Shown: piece after piece, positions 16,753 to 25,375 of the stretch | Position numbering within the stretch: the first letter of the stretch is position 1 | Layout: every line of letters starts with the position of its first letter | Assembly (NCBI GenBank): GCA_965662365.1 | Contig: CBFIHR010000027.1 | Span: 1-48,710 of the forward strand | From: CAWVWD01 sp965662365 | Lineage (GTDB): Bacteria; Bacteroidota; Bacteroidia; Chitinophagales; Saprospiraceae | Reading direction: 5' to 3' | Length of the DNA stretch: 48,710 nucleotides | Notes under the pieces: model-generated | Told to the model about the DNA's origin: nothing | The model's database searches: none | Seen by the model: only the letters and a program-made list of their open reading frames with translations | Position numbers and translations under genes: made by a program

Positions 16753-17778
16753 ATGTTAGACTTAAACGGTAAATCTATATTAATAACTGGCGGCACGGGT
16801 TCGTTGGGGAAGGCTTTGACGAAAAGGATTTTTACGGAGTTTCCAGATGTAAAACGGCTGGTAATTTTCTCACGAGATGAGCAGAAACAGTTCCAAATGG
16901 CTCAACAATATCCTGTTGCGAAATATCCAGCGATTCGTTATTTTATCGGAGATGTGCGAGATAGAGAACGCTTGATGCGTGCTATGATGGGCATTGATTA
17001 TGTGATTCATGCCGCAGCGATGAAACACGTTCATATTGCAGAGTACAATCCAAGTGAATGCATCAAAACAAATGTCGGTGGAGCGGAGAATGTGATTTAT
17101 GCTTGCTTACAAACGGGTGTGAAACGAGTGGTTGCCTTATCAACGGACAAAGCTTGCGCTCCAATCAACTTGTATGGTGCGACGAAATTGACTTCTGATA
17201 AATTATTTATTGCAGCGAATAATATCAAAGGCACTAATCCAATTCGTTTTTCGGTCGTTCGTTATGGTAATGTAATGGGGTCAAATGGTTCGGTCATTCC
17301 GTTCTTTATCAAGAAGCGAAAAGAAGGCTTTTTGCCTATTACCGATGATAAAATGACACGATTCAATATTTCATTAGATGGTGGCGTAGATATGGTTTTT
17401 CATGCACTAACAAACGCTTGGGGCGGAGAGTTATTTATACCAAAAATTCCATCGTACAAAATCACAGAGGTAGCGAAAGCCATTGCTCCTAATTTAGAGC
17501 ATCCCGTGGTTGGAATTCGTCCTGGTGAGAAAATTCACGAAGAAATGATTACGGCTTCGGACTCTTTCAATACTTACGATATGGGCAAATATTATGTGAT
17601 TTTACCAACTGTTCCAAAATGGAATTTGGACGAATTTGTGAAAAAGTTTAATGCGAAAAAAGTACCTCAAGGTTTTAGCTATAATTCTGGTACAAATACA
17701 GAATGGGTCAGTGCCGAAGAACTGCGACAATTTATCGTAGAACACGTCGATTCGACTTTTACAACAGAAGGGTTTTAA
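16753..17778 (+). CDS. pseB: UDP-N-acetylglucosamine 4,6-dehydratase (inverting), PseB type
   Basis: 341 residues. An SDR enzyme with a nucleotide-binding GGTGSLGKAL at the N-terminus, the family signature FSRDEQKQFQM, and the catalytic block STDKACAPINLYGATK in which Asp-Lys and the Tyr eight residues on match the D132-K133-Y141 arrangement known for Helicobacter FlaA1/PseB. It has no membrane segments, unlike CapD/PglF. PseB dehydrates C4-C6 and inverts C5 of UDP-GlcNAc, the first step toward pseudaminate. First gene of a six-gene plus-strand cluster. ATG start clear. CapE-type dehydratases are close relatives, so the precise product is inferred. Confidence 0.9.
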   Translation: MLDLNGKSILITGGTGSLGKALTKRIFTEFPDVKRLVIFSRDEQKQFQMAQQYPVAKYPAIRYFIGDVRDRERLMRAMMGIDYVIHAAAMKHVHIAEYNPSECIKTNVGGAENVIYACLQTGVKRVVALSTDKACAPINLYGATKLTSDKLFIAANNIKGTNPIRFSVVRYGNVMGSNGSVIPFFIKKRKEGFLPITDDKMTRFNISLDGGVDMVFHALTNAWGGELFIPKIPSYKITEVAKAIAPNLEHPVVGIRPGEKIHEEMITASDSFNTYDMGKYYVILPTVPKWNLDEFVKKFNAKKVPQGFSYNSGTNTEWVSAEELRQFIVEHVDSTFTTEGF

Positions 17779-17780
17779 AA

Positions 17781-17833
17781 TGTTTAAATGCTCGTCAGCA
17801 CTTGAACATATAAATAATTAAACACTTGAATAT
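17781..17833. repeat. Short repeat in pseB-SDR junction
   Basis: CACTTGAACAT (17799-17809) and CACTTGAATAT (17823-17833) are direct near-copies, and TGTTTAAATGC (17781-17791) is the near-complement of the first, giving a small hairpin. One of five different repeats, one per cluster junction. Confidence 0.5.
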
Positions 17834-17841
17834 TCAGAGGC

Positions 17842-18729
17842 GTGAAAATATTAATTACAGGTATTAATGGTATGTTAGGTCGATATGTTTATCGGCAATT
17901 ATCGACAGCGTCGGACTGTGAAATTTATGGAACTGGTCGTTCAAACGCTGTTTTTTCGGATTTGAAAGATTATTTTCAAGGTGATTTGTGTGATGCTGAT
18001 TTTATTAAAAAAATTAGTTCTGTTGAATATGATGTGATTGTGCATTGTGCCGCTTTGGTAAATCTGAATAGCTGTGAGGCTGACTATCATTTAGCGGAAG
18101 CGATACATATTACGGCAAGTGAAAATCTGGCGAAAGCCAATCCAAATGCCGTATTTATTTATATTTCTACGGATTCGATTTTTAATGGAACACCGATTTA
18201 TCGAACGGAAGTTGATGGGGCAGAACCGTTAAATAATTACGCTTTGACGAAGTATTTGGGTGGAGAAGCTGTCCGGAAAAATCATGCAAAAGCCTACGAT
18301 TTACGGTTAAATATTTATGGTTTTAAAGAGCCGTTTGGTAGTTCGTTGTTTGAGTGGGCGTATAAAACAATGTCGAATCATCAACCGATAAATGGCTATG
18401 ATAATGTGACTTTCAATCCATTGTATGCTGGGCAAATTGCGATGGTTATTGAGCATTTTATTAAAGAAAAACCGAAGTTTGGAATTTATAATTTGGGCTG
18501 TGATTCTGGATTATCAAAGTATGAATTTGTGGTAAAAATGGCGAAAGCTTTTAATTTAGATGAATCATTAATTACAAAATTCTCGGCTGATTTTGAAAAT
18601 GCAGCCATCAAACGCCCTTATCATACTTTGTTGAATACGAATAAGTTAAAAGCAACTTTTCCAAATTTAGATTTGCGTTTTGAACGTGGATTTCAAATGT
18701 TGAAAAATGATATTGAAAAAGAGAGATGA
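17842..18729 (+). CDS. RmlD-like SDR sugar-nucleotide reductase
   Basis: 295 residues, starting at GTG. An N-terminal Rossmann GINGMLGRYVY (GxxGxxG) and the catalytic YALTK (YxxxK) preceded by ISTDSIFNG place it in the extended SDR/RmlD group, which reduces 4-keto sugars (as in dTDP-rhamnose synthesis) with NAD(P)H. It occupies the position where the PLP aminotransferase PseC stands in textbook pseudaminate clusters. A reasonable inference is that it reduces the PseB 4-keto product to a 4-hydroxy sugar. It could also act on another NDP-sugar. Preceded and followed by short repeats, so operon coupling is loose. Confidence 0.75.
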   Translation: MKILITGINGMLGRYVYRQLSTASDCEIYGTGRSNAVFSDLKDYFQGDLCDADFIKKISSVEYDVIVHCAALVNLNSCEADYHLAEAIHITASENLAKANPNAVFIYISTDSIFNGTPIYRTEVDGAEPLNNYALTKYLGGEAVRKNHAKAYDLRLNIYGFKEPFGSSLFEWAYKTMSNHQPINGYDNVTFNPLYAGQIAMVIEHFIKEKPKFGIYNLGCDSGLSKYEFVVKMAKAFNLDESLITKFSADFENAAIKRPYHTLLNTNKLKATFPNLDLRFERGFQMLKNDIEKER

Positions 18730-18758
18730 GAAGTGAGATAGGAGAGACCAAATGGATA

Positions 18759-18791
18759 ATCTCAAATCTCAAATCTTAAATCTCAAATCTT
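18759..18791. repeat. Tandem AATCTCA-type heptamer repeats in SDR-NeuB junction
   Basis: Four consecutive near-copies of the heptamer ATCTCAA / ATCTTAA fill the end of the 69-bp junction. The purine-rich beginning (GAGAAGTGAGATAGGAGAGA) is partly complementary to it. Confidence 0.6.
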
Positions 18792-18798
18792 AATAAAT

Positions 18799-19863
18799 AT
18801 GAAGACAATAAATCTAACAAATAGGATCATTGGCGATGGTCAGCCGCTTTACTTTATTGCAGATATTGGTGCGAATCACGATGGTAGTTTGGAGCGTGCT
18901 TATCGCTTGATTGAATTGGCGAAAGAAGCTGGCGCAGACGCTGCGAAATTTCAAAATTTCAAAGCTAAAAAAATTGTTTCCAAAGAAGGTTTTGAAAACT
19001 TAGGGGGACAGTTATCGCATCAAGCGAAATGGAAAAAGTCCGTTTTTGAAGTCTATGAAGATGCCAGCGTTTCGGATGATTGGACGGCATTGTTAAAAGC
19101 AAAATGTGATGAAGTCGGGATTGACTATTTTACGTCTGCCTATGACTTTGATTCTGTTGATCACGCATTTCCGTTTGTCAATGTCTATAAAATTGGTTCG
19201 GGTGATATTACTTGGTTAGAAATCATAGAATATACCGCCAAAAAAGGTAAACCTGTAATGATTGCAACAGGTGCAGCCGATATGCAAGATGTTGAGCGAG
19301 CGATGGAAACGCTACAGGCGAACACCAAAGACATCGTTTTGATGCAGTGTAATACGAATTATACCGTCGATGCGGATAAGTATAAATATGTCAATTTGAA
19401 TGTTTTGCACGAATATAAAAAACGCTTTCCGAATGTCGTTTTAGGTTTGTCTGATCACACTTTTGGTCACGCAACAGTTTTGGGAGCAGTCGCTTTGGGG
19501 GCAACGGTTTTTGAAAAACACTTTACGGACGATAACGACCGTGAAGGGCCAGATCATAAGTTTGCAATGAACCCAACGACTTGGCGAGAGATGGTCGATA
19601 ATGCGAATCAATTGTATGCTGCAATGGGTGATGGGATCAAGCGAGTGGAAGATAATGAGAAAAAATCGTTGGTTGTTCAGCAACGTTCATTGCGAGCAAC
19701 AAAGGATTTGAAGGCAGGAAAAATGATTGTTAAATCAGATTTGGAAGCTTTGCGTCCGATTCCTGCTGATGGCTTGCAACCATATCGTATTGATGAGTTG
19801 TTGGGAAAAGTGTTGAAAAAAGATTTGCCGAAAGGGAATCATATTACGTTAGAACATATTTGA
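18799..19863 (+). CDS. NeuB-family nonulosonate (sialic-acid-like) synthase
   Basis: 354 residues. The NeuB TIM barrel (about 15-275) has FIADIGANHDGSLERA, AAKFQNF, VYKIGSGDITW, LGLSDHTFGHA and EKHFTDD; the last ~60 residues form the SAF/antifreeze-like domain (SLRATKDLKAGKMI). It condenses PEP with a 6-carbon HexNAc-type sugar to give a 9-carbon keto acid. The sequence differs from classical PseI (which reads IAEMSGNHNGS and contains a HCTSxYP-like motif): here the corresponding motif is QCNTNYT and the helix after the first strand differs, suggesting a separate subtype. Substrate therefore not inferable from family alone. Confidence 0.88.
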   Translation: MKTINLTNRIIGDGQPLYFIADIGANHDGSLERAYRLIELAKEAGADAAKFQNFKAKKIVSKEGFENLGGQLSHQAKWKKSVFEVYEDASVSDDWTALLKAKCDEVGIDYFTSAYDFDSVDHAFPFVNVYKIGSGDITWLEIIEYTAKKGKPVMIATGAADMQDVERAMETLQANTKDIVLMQCNTNYTVDADKYKYVNLNVLHEYKKRFPNVVLGLSDHTFGHATVLGAVALGATVFEKHFTDDNDREGPDHKFAMNPTTWREMVDNANQLYAAMGDGIKRVEDNEKKSLVVQQRSLRATKDLKAGKMIVKSDLEALRPIPADGLQPYRIDELLGKVLKKDLPKGNHITLEHI

Positions 19864-19868
19864 TGACG

Positions 19869-19904
19869 AAACCTGACAGGTTTTCAAAACCTGTCAGGTT
19901 TTTT
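19869..19904. terminator. 16-bp hairpin with T run (ACCTGACAGGT repeat type)
   Basis: AAACCTGACAGGTTTT and its complement stand 1 nt apart, followed by T; just after the synthase stop. The ACCTGACAGG motif is a frequent intergenic palindrome in Bacteroidota genomes (recalled), and each arm is itself palindromic around CCTGACAGG. Confidence 0.7.
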
Positions 19905-19915
19905 ACATTTTAAAA

Positions 19916-20458
19916 ATGATAAAAGGTAAAAAAACTGGACTTCGTGCTTTAGAAAGAGCAGATTTAGAGCAGTTGAGAGATTGGCGAAATATCACAGATT
20001 TTCGGAAGCATTTTCGGGAAGTGCGAGAGTTGAGTATGTACAATCAAGAGAAATGGTTAGAAATTACGAATAATCGTTCGACTGATTTTATGTTCGGAAT
20101 TGTCGATTTAGAAAATGGCGAATTGATTGGTGCAGCAGGTTTGTTGTATATTAATTGGATAAATCGAGCAGGTGACTTTTCGTTTTATATCGGTCGTGAC
20201 GAGGCTTATATTGACGATAAAGGTTACGCTTATGATGCTGCGAAAACCTTGATTGAATATGGTTTTAATAATCTTAATTTGAATAAAATTTGGATGGAAC
20301 TCTATGAATTTGACGAAAAGAAATTGAAGTTTTTCCGTGAAGATTTTAATTTTCAAACAGATGGAAAATTAAGACAAAATTGCTTTGAAGGTGGTCGTTA
20401 TTGGGATTCTTATATCATCTCTTTGTTGCGTTCGGAGTTTGATTCCAATCAAAAATAA
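19916..20458 (+). CDS. GNAT N-acetyltransferase (PseH-like position)
   Basis: 180 residues of the RimJ/RimL type GNAT fold: LRALERADLEQLRDWRN at the start, then FGIVDLENGELIGAAGL, then the acetyl-CoA loop DKGYAYDAAKTLIEYGF and NLNKIWMELYEFDEKKLKFF. In pseudaminate pathways such an enzyme (PseH) acetylates the 4-amino group; here no aminotransferase that would provide that amine is in the cluster, so it may acylate a hydroxyl, or an amine made elsewhere. Gene context between synthase and PseF makes a sugar substrate likely. ATG start at 19916, close behind the preceding terminator. Confidence 0.75.
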   Translation: MIKGKKTGLRALERADLEQLRDWRNITDFRKHFREVRELSMYNQEKWLEITNNRSTDFMFGIVDLENGELIGAAGLLYINWINRAGDFSFYIGRDEAYIDDKGYAYDAAKTLIEYGFNNLNLNKIWMELYEFDEKKLKFFREDFNFQTDGKLRQNCFEGGRYWDSYIISLLRSEFDSNQK

Positions 20459-20464
20459 TTTTTT

Positions 20465-20605
20465 AAACACATAGCCACATAGTTTTTGATAAAAATTTGT
20501 AAAGCAGACAAAGAACATAATAGTTTAAATTTTCCGTGGAAAATTTAGACTTTGTGAACTGCAAAAACTATGTAAAAATAAAAGAAACTATGTGACTATG
20601 TGTTT
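20465..20605. repeat. Large imperfect palindrome (ACACATAGCCACATAG type)
   Basis: AAACACATAGCCACATAGTTT (20465-20485) and AAACTATGTGACTATGTGTTT (20585-20605) are complementary in 20 of 21 positions; a second nested pair, CATAGTTTTTG with CAAAAACTATG, and a central near-palindrome around TTTTCCGTGGAAAA lie between. The 141-bp unit could fold into one long branched hairpin. The right arm extends past a spurious upstream start for pseF, which favours the ATG at 20619 as the true start. Confidence 0.8.
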
Positions 20606-20618
20606 CGTGTTTTTTTTA

Positions 20619-21311
20619 ATGAAAACAGTAGCAATTATAACAGCAAGAGGCGGAAGTAAACGGATTCCTCGTAAGAATATCAAGCCATTTTTGGGTAAAC
20701 CGATTATTGCGTACAGTATCGAAAGTGCGTTAAATTCGGGTTTGTTTGATGAGGTAATGGTCTCAACTGATGATGTGGAAATTGCAGCAGTCGCTCGACA
20801 ATTTGGAGCGAAAGTGCCGTTTTTGCGAAGTGCCAAAAATGCAGACGATTTTGCGACAACAGCAGATGTCATTGTGGAGGTTTTGGAGGAATACAAGCAA
20901 CTTGGGCAAACGTTTGAGTATGCAATTTGTATTTATCCGACTGCTCCTTTCGTGAGTTCGGAGTTATTAATAAAAGGATATGAACTATTGACGCAAGGGG
21001 ATTACGACACCGTTTTTCCTGCGATGCCTTTTAGTTTTCCGATACAACGAGCGATAAAACTAAATACTAAAAATCGTATCGAAATGTTGCAACCAGAACA
21101 TTTACGCACTCGGTCACAAGATTTGGAAACGACCTATCATGATTGTGGTCAATTTTATTGGTTACATGTGGAGCGATTTATGGCAAAAAAGGAAATTTGG
21201 ACAGATAATTCGGGTATCGTGATTTTGTCTGAAATGGAAGCACACGATATTGATAATTTGGAAGATTGGAAAGTAGCAGAATTTAAATATAAAATTAAAT
21301 TTAGTGATTAG
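20619..21311 (+). CDS. pseF: Pseudaminic-acid-type CMP-sugar synthetase (PseF type)
   Basis: 231 residues from the ATG at 20619; an upstream in-frame ATG at 20592 lies in a repeat and adds nine unlikely residues. The N-terminal nucleotide-binding motif AIITARGGSKRIPRKN is the CMP-sialate synthetase signature, and the later LRTRSQDLETTYHDCGQFYW is the segment that separates PseF from NeuA and KdsB (from memory, closely matching PseF). It activates a nonulosonate as the CMP-sugar using CTP. This is the strongest sign that the end product is pseudaminate-like. The last residues FSD and the stop are encoded by the adjacent TAGTGATTAG repeat. Confidence 0.9.
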   Translation: MKTVAIITARGGSKRIPRKNIKPFLGKPIIAYSIESALNSGLFDEVMVSTDDVEIAAVARQFGAKVPFLRSAKNADDFATTADVIVEVLEEYKQLGQTFEYAICIYPTAPFVSSELLIKGYELLTQGDYDTVFPAMPFSFPIQRAIKLNTKNRIEMLQPEHLRTRSQDLETTYHDCGQFYWLHVERFMAKKEIWTDNSGIVILSEMEAHDIDNLEDWKVAEFKYKIKFSD

Positions 21312-21386
21312 TGATTAGTATTTAGTGATTAGTCGGTTCGGATCTAATTACTAATTCACTAATCACTAATCATCAATCACTAAATA
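21301..21386. repeat. TAGTGATTAG tandem/inverted repeat, overlaps the pseF stop
   Basis: Several TTAGTGA units on the left (21301-21333) face CTAATCACTAA units on the right (21345-21386), giving a foldable palindrome. The left arm runs into the end of pseF and supplies its final three codons and TAG stop. Confidence 0.8.
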
Positions 21387-21392
21387 AAAAGA

Positions 21393-22010
21393 ATGGCTTT
21401 TAAAACAGCACAGGAGAATTTTTGGGCAGGAAAATTTGGAGATGATTATATTGGTAGAAATGAAAGCAGTCAGCTTTTGGCTTCTAATCTAAACTTTTTT
21501 TCAAAGGCTTTGACAACGGCCGAACGACCGGCTTCAATTATAGAGTTTGGAGCAAATATCGGTATGAATTTGCGTGCATTTCATTTATTGTTTCCACAAA
21601 TAAAAAGTTACGGAATCGAAATTAATGAAAATGCAGCGAATCAATTAAAGGAATTTATTGGTGATGAAAACGTTTATCACGGTTCGATTTTTGATTATGA
21701 ACCGACTGAACAATACGATATTTCATTAATAAAAACGGTTTTAATTCATATCAATCCTGATATGTTGCCAAAGGTGTATGAGCAATTGTACAAGTCAAGT
21801 AAAAAGTATATTCTGATTTGTGAATATTACAATCCTTCACCGATGACCGTAACCTATCGTGGACACACGGAACGTTTGTTTAAGCGTGATTTTGCTGGTG
21901 AAATGATGGAAAAATATCCGGATTTAAAATTAGTAGATTATGGTTTTGCTTATAAGCGTGATAATAGTTTCCCGCAAGATGATATTACTTGGTTTTTATT
22001 AGAAAAGTAG
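21393..22010 (+). CDS. Pseudaminic acid biosynthesis-associated methylase
   Basis: 205 residues. A class I SAM methyltransferase: the SAM-binding IIEFGANIGMNLRAF (motif I, E/DxGxNxG) is followed by KSYGIEINENAANQL and the acidic-loop region YDISLIKTVLIHINPDM. The N-terminus (KTAQENFWAGKFGDDYIGRNES) closely fits the family named pseudaminic acid biosynthesis-associated methylase (recalled). Such a gene modifies an alcohol or amine on the sugar or a partner. It is the last cluster gene, and a strong terminator follows. Precise methyl-acceptor unknown. Confidence 0.85.
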   Translation: MAFKTAQENFWAGKFGDDYIGRNESSQLLASNLNFFSKALTTAERPASIIEFGANIGMNLRAFHLLFPQIKSYGIEINENAANQLKEFIGDENVYHGSIFDYEPTEQYDISLIKTVLIHINPDMLPKVYEQLYKSSKKYILICEYYNPSPMTVTYRGHTERLFKRDFAGEMMEKYPDLKLVDYGFAYKRDNSFPQDDITWFLLEK

Positions 22011-22317
22011 GTTTCTATTTTTTGAAAATTAATACTATCAATGAGGTTATGATTCTGAATCATAACCTCATTTTGGTTTAAAATAGACCGTATATTTGAC
22101 ATCTTTTCAAAATAATATTTATCATTTCTACTTCGATTCATTAAGTTTTATGACTACTTATTTCTTATAATGATGGATTTTGGGATAGAAAAATAAACGG
22201 AAGTGTTATACTGATTTGATAACTCCTTTGAGAGAAGGAAATAATCATTAAATTTACGGTGAATTGTGGACTTAACGCCTCATTCACCATTTTTGTACTT
22301 AACCAAATATGACCTAA
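22011..22317. other. Gene-free stretch after the cluster, with one terminator
   Basis: 307 bp. A 15-bp hairpin (22040-22072) ends the cluster. The rest is AT-rich and holds the kinase gene leader. A minimal ATG ACC TAA overlaps the kinase start, nine bases upstream of its TTG. Confidence 0.5.
22040..22077. terminator. Terminator at the end of the nonulosonate cluster
   Basis: AATGAGGTTATGATTC and AATCATAACCTCATT are near-perfect inverted repeats separated by TG, followed by TTTT, 30 bp after the methylase stop. Confidence 0.85.
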
Positions 22318-25272
22318 TTGAAAAAATATATCAAACATACGATTTTATTATTTCTGTTGTTTTGTTCTGTAAGTGTGTTCGGTCAGATGACTTCTCATTG
22401 GACATTAACAACTGACGATGGCTTGCCGAGTAACACCATTTATCAGATCAAACAAGATAAACAAGACTTTATTTGGATGGCAACAGATAATGGTTTGGTG
22501 CGATATGATGGTCGTAATTTTAAAGAATTTAACCCGAATGGAATAAAGGATAAAGAGATTATCGGACTGTTCATTGATAGTAAGAATATCATCTGGTTTT
22601 GGAACTTAAAGGGACAGTTATTTTATATTAAAAATAATGAAATAAAGCAGGCTGAATTTACTACTCCAGATAGTAAAGTAATCGGTTTTCAGCAAGATGC
22701 TTCAGGCGATTATTGGTATTATGATAGTCATGGATTACTCAAAGTGATAGATTCTAAAAAATCTAAATCTATTTTTAAGCTTTATGGCATAGAGGGTTTA
22801 GTGATTGTTGATAACACTATATTTTTTAGAGCAAGTGGTTATATTTATCGTATTGAAGATGACAAATATGTAAAAAATTATGAAGTTTTTGAAAGTGCTT
22901 TTAATTTCAAACATCAGGTTAAAAACTTTCGATTTTATTTTAAATACCTAAATAATCAGTTTTGGTTTCTTAATTCAAAATCACCGAGATTATACAGAAT
23001 AGATGACAATGGGAAATTTATAGCTTTTGGATTTCAAAATTATAGATCAGAAATTGGAGCAAATATCAATAATATATTTACGGATAATCAAAAAAATTAT
23101 TGGGTTTTTACCGATGAATGGATATATGTTTTTGACTCAACAGAAACTAAAAAGATCACAAAATTTAATCTACCTTATAACAGTAATATAAACACATTTT
23201 TCCATGATAAAGAAGGAAACTATTGGCTGTCTTTACCGAAGCATGGTGTAATTATTTTTCCGTCGTTATACATTAATAAGATTTCAAAGTTATTTGATGA
23301 TAAAGTTGGGGTTACAAGTTTATTAATGACAGACAACGCTCAACTAATAGGTTTTGAAAATGGTCAATTTACACATCGAGACTTAAGTAATAATACAAAC
23401 AAGGTTATTGATTTAAACTTGAATGAACCTGTTAAACAATTTACAGTAGAAAAAAAGGATAGGGTTTGGGTGAATACTGATGTTCGGTCATATTTTTATA
23501 ACTTAAAAACCAATACATTAATCCGGAATTTTAATAATCAGGTCAATATAAATTATAAAAATGTTTATATAGATGACGAGCAAATATTCTTAGGCAATTT
23601 TGATGGTGTTCTTCAATCCTCATTATCTGAAGTAGTTAAAATCCTGAAAAAATTAAGTTGGAAACAAATAAAAAAGAAAGGCATAAAAGGCATAAATAAA
23701 CGAGTTTATTCCATAGAAAAAATTGAAAATGAATATTGGTTCGGTTCTACTGACGGTTTATATTACTACAAAAAAGACTCTGCAAGATTGACAGAGATAC
23801 AATTGTTGACAGATAGTTGGATAACTCATATTATTTATAAAAAAGGAACAGTTTGGGTGGGTACTCAAACTGATGGTGTTTTTGAAATTATCAATAAAAA
23901 AATAATCAATCATTATGACGAAAGTAATGGTTTGATTAGCAATAATTGTAAACAGTTAATTGTGGAATCAAATGATATTATTTGGGTTGGTACCAATAAT
24001 GGAATCAATAAAATTAATGCTAAAAATGGCAATATTGAACTAATTAATGATTTAGATGGCTTACCCAATAATGATATTACAGCTTTAGCCGTTGATAGTC
24101 AAAATCTCTATGTTGGTACATCAGAAGGTTTGGTTCGCTTTAATAAAAATATCCAAACAAAAAATCTCGTTCCGCCACCGATTTATTTCTCCAGTTTTCA
24201 AATCTTCGAACAAGACACAACGCTTTCTGAAAGCTATGTTTTAAAACATTATCAAAATAATATTCGGATTGGTTTCACGAGTGTTTCGTTTCGTAGTCAA
24301 GGTGGCGTGAGGTATAAATATCGGATGGTTGGATTATCAAATGATTGGTCAGAAACACAATCAGATTATGTATCCTATCCTGTTTTGAACTCAGGAAATT
24401 ATACCTTTGAAGCCTATGCGATTAATGAAGATGGAATTGGAAGTGAACAACCTATTGTAATAAATATTACGATTCAAAAACCATTTTGGGCGACTTGGTG
24501 GTTTCGAGGTTTTATAATTGGTGTAATAGGTTTAATGGTATGGCTGATTCTTCTTGTAAGAATTAAGCGTTTGCGTAAAGAATTGAATTTACGAAATGAA
24601 TACCAACAAAAGCTTAACGAGTTAGAAATGCAAGCCTTACAAGCTCAAATGAATCCACATTTTATTTTTAATGTTCTAAATTCTATTCAGCACTATTTAA
24701 TCCTCAACGATGGCGAACAAGCGATGATTTATCTGGGGAAGTTCGCAAAGTTGATTCGAATGATATTTGATTTTTCTCGTAAACCAACTATTTCATTATA
24801 TCAAGAAGTCAATTTTTTGAAATTGTATATAGATATGGAAAAACTACGGTTTAAACAAAAAGTTGAAGTGAACCTGACGATTGATGATACGATATTTGAA
24901 AATGAAATTTATTTGCCGCCTTTATTGATTCAACCGATTGTAGAAAATTGTTTTAAACATGGCTTATTACACAAAGAAAACGGCGGTAAAGCTCATGTAG
25001 ATTTTAAAGTAAAAAATGGTTGGATCGTGTGTGTCGTTGAGGATAACGGAATCGGTCGTGAAGCTGCGAAAAAACTCAAAAAATGGAACAGAAAAACGCA
25101 TAAATCAGCAGGTATCGGTACAACGAAAGAACGGTTAGAACTTTGGTTGTCCAAAAAGTATCAAACAGTACCGAAAGATGCTTTCAAAATCCTTGATTTA
25201 GTAGATGAAAACAAACAAGCCATAGGAACACGAGTTGAAATTTTATTGCAGGAAAATATTAATTCGCTGTAA
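22318..25272 (+). CDS. Two-component-propeller sensor, LytS-type histidine kinase
   Basis: 984 residues from a TTG start (the nearby ATG at 22309 runs into TAA). A signal peptide is followed by a long sensor region of WxATDNGLVRYDG-like and WVGTNNGINKIN-like blades (Reg_prop propellers, about 30-640), then a Y_Y_Y-type Ig-like module (about 645-720), one membrane segment (about 725-748), and the LytS/His_kinase core with MNPHFIFNVLNSIQHYL (near 777) and an ATPase part with QPIVENCFKHGL and VEDNGIGR. The family senses sugars or other envelope signals and phosphorylates a LytTR regulator. None is adjacent, so it is an orphan here. Start sure to within a few codons. Confidence 0.9.
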   Translation: MKKYIKHTILLFLLFCSVSVFGQMTSHWTLTTDDGLPSNTIYQIKQDKQDFIWMATDNGLVRYDGRNFKEFNPNGIKDKEIIGLFIDSKNIIWFWNLKGQLFYIKNNEIKQAEFTTPDSKVIGFQQDASGDYWYYDSHGLLKVIDSKKSKSIFKLYGIEGLVIVDNTIFFRASGYIYRIEDDKYVKNYEVFESAFNFKHQVKNFRFYFKYLNNQFWFLNSKSPRLYRIDDNGKFIAFGFQNYRSEIGANINNIFTDNQKNYWVFTDEWIYVFDSTETKKITKFNLPYNSNINTFFHDKEGNYWLSLPKHGVIIFPSLYINKISKLFDDKVGVTSLLMTDNAQLIGFENGQFTHRDLSNNTNKVIDLNLNEPVKQFTVEKKDRVWVNTDVRSYFYNLKTNTLIRNFNNQVNINYKNVYIDDEQIFLGNFDGVLQSSLSEVVKILKKLSWKQIKKKGIKGINKRVYSIEKIENEYWFGSTDGLYYYKKDSARLTEIQLLTDSWITHIIYKKGTVWVGTQTDGVFEIINKKIINHYDESNGLISNNCKQLIVESNDIIWVGTNNGINKINAKNGNIELINDLDGLPNNDITALAVDSQNLYVGTSEGLVRFNKNIQTKNLVPPPIYFSSFQIFEQDTTLSESYVLKHYQNNIRIGFTSVSFRSQGGVRYKYRMVGLSNDWSETQSDYVSYPVLNSGNYTFEAYAINEDGIGSEQPIVINITIQKPFWATWWFRGFIIGVIGLMVWLILLVRIKRLRKELNLRNEYQQKLNELEMQALQAQMNPHFIFNVLNSIQHYLILNDGEQAMIYLGKFAKLIRMIFDFSRKPTISLYQEVNFLKLYIDMEKLRFKQKVEVNLTIDDTIFENEIYLPPLLIQPIVENCFKHGLLHKENGGKAHVDFKVKNGWIVCVVEDNGIGREAAKKLKKWNRKTHKSAGIGTTKERLELWLSKKYQTVPKDAFKILDLVDENKQAIGTRVEILLQENINSL

Positions 25273-25375
25273 TTTCTATTGCAAATACTTCGTTTTGTGT
25301 ACTTTTAGCCCGCACTTTACAGAATAAAGTGTGGAGTATAATTTGTATCAATAGATTTATAATTACAACGATAGC

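Noticed and set aside
21301..21386. CRISPR-like appearance of the TAGTGATTAG tandem repeats
   Set aside because: Units are short, imperfect and without unique spacers; the left and right halves are inverted relative to each other. No cas gene in the window.
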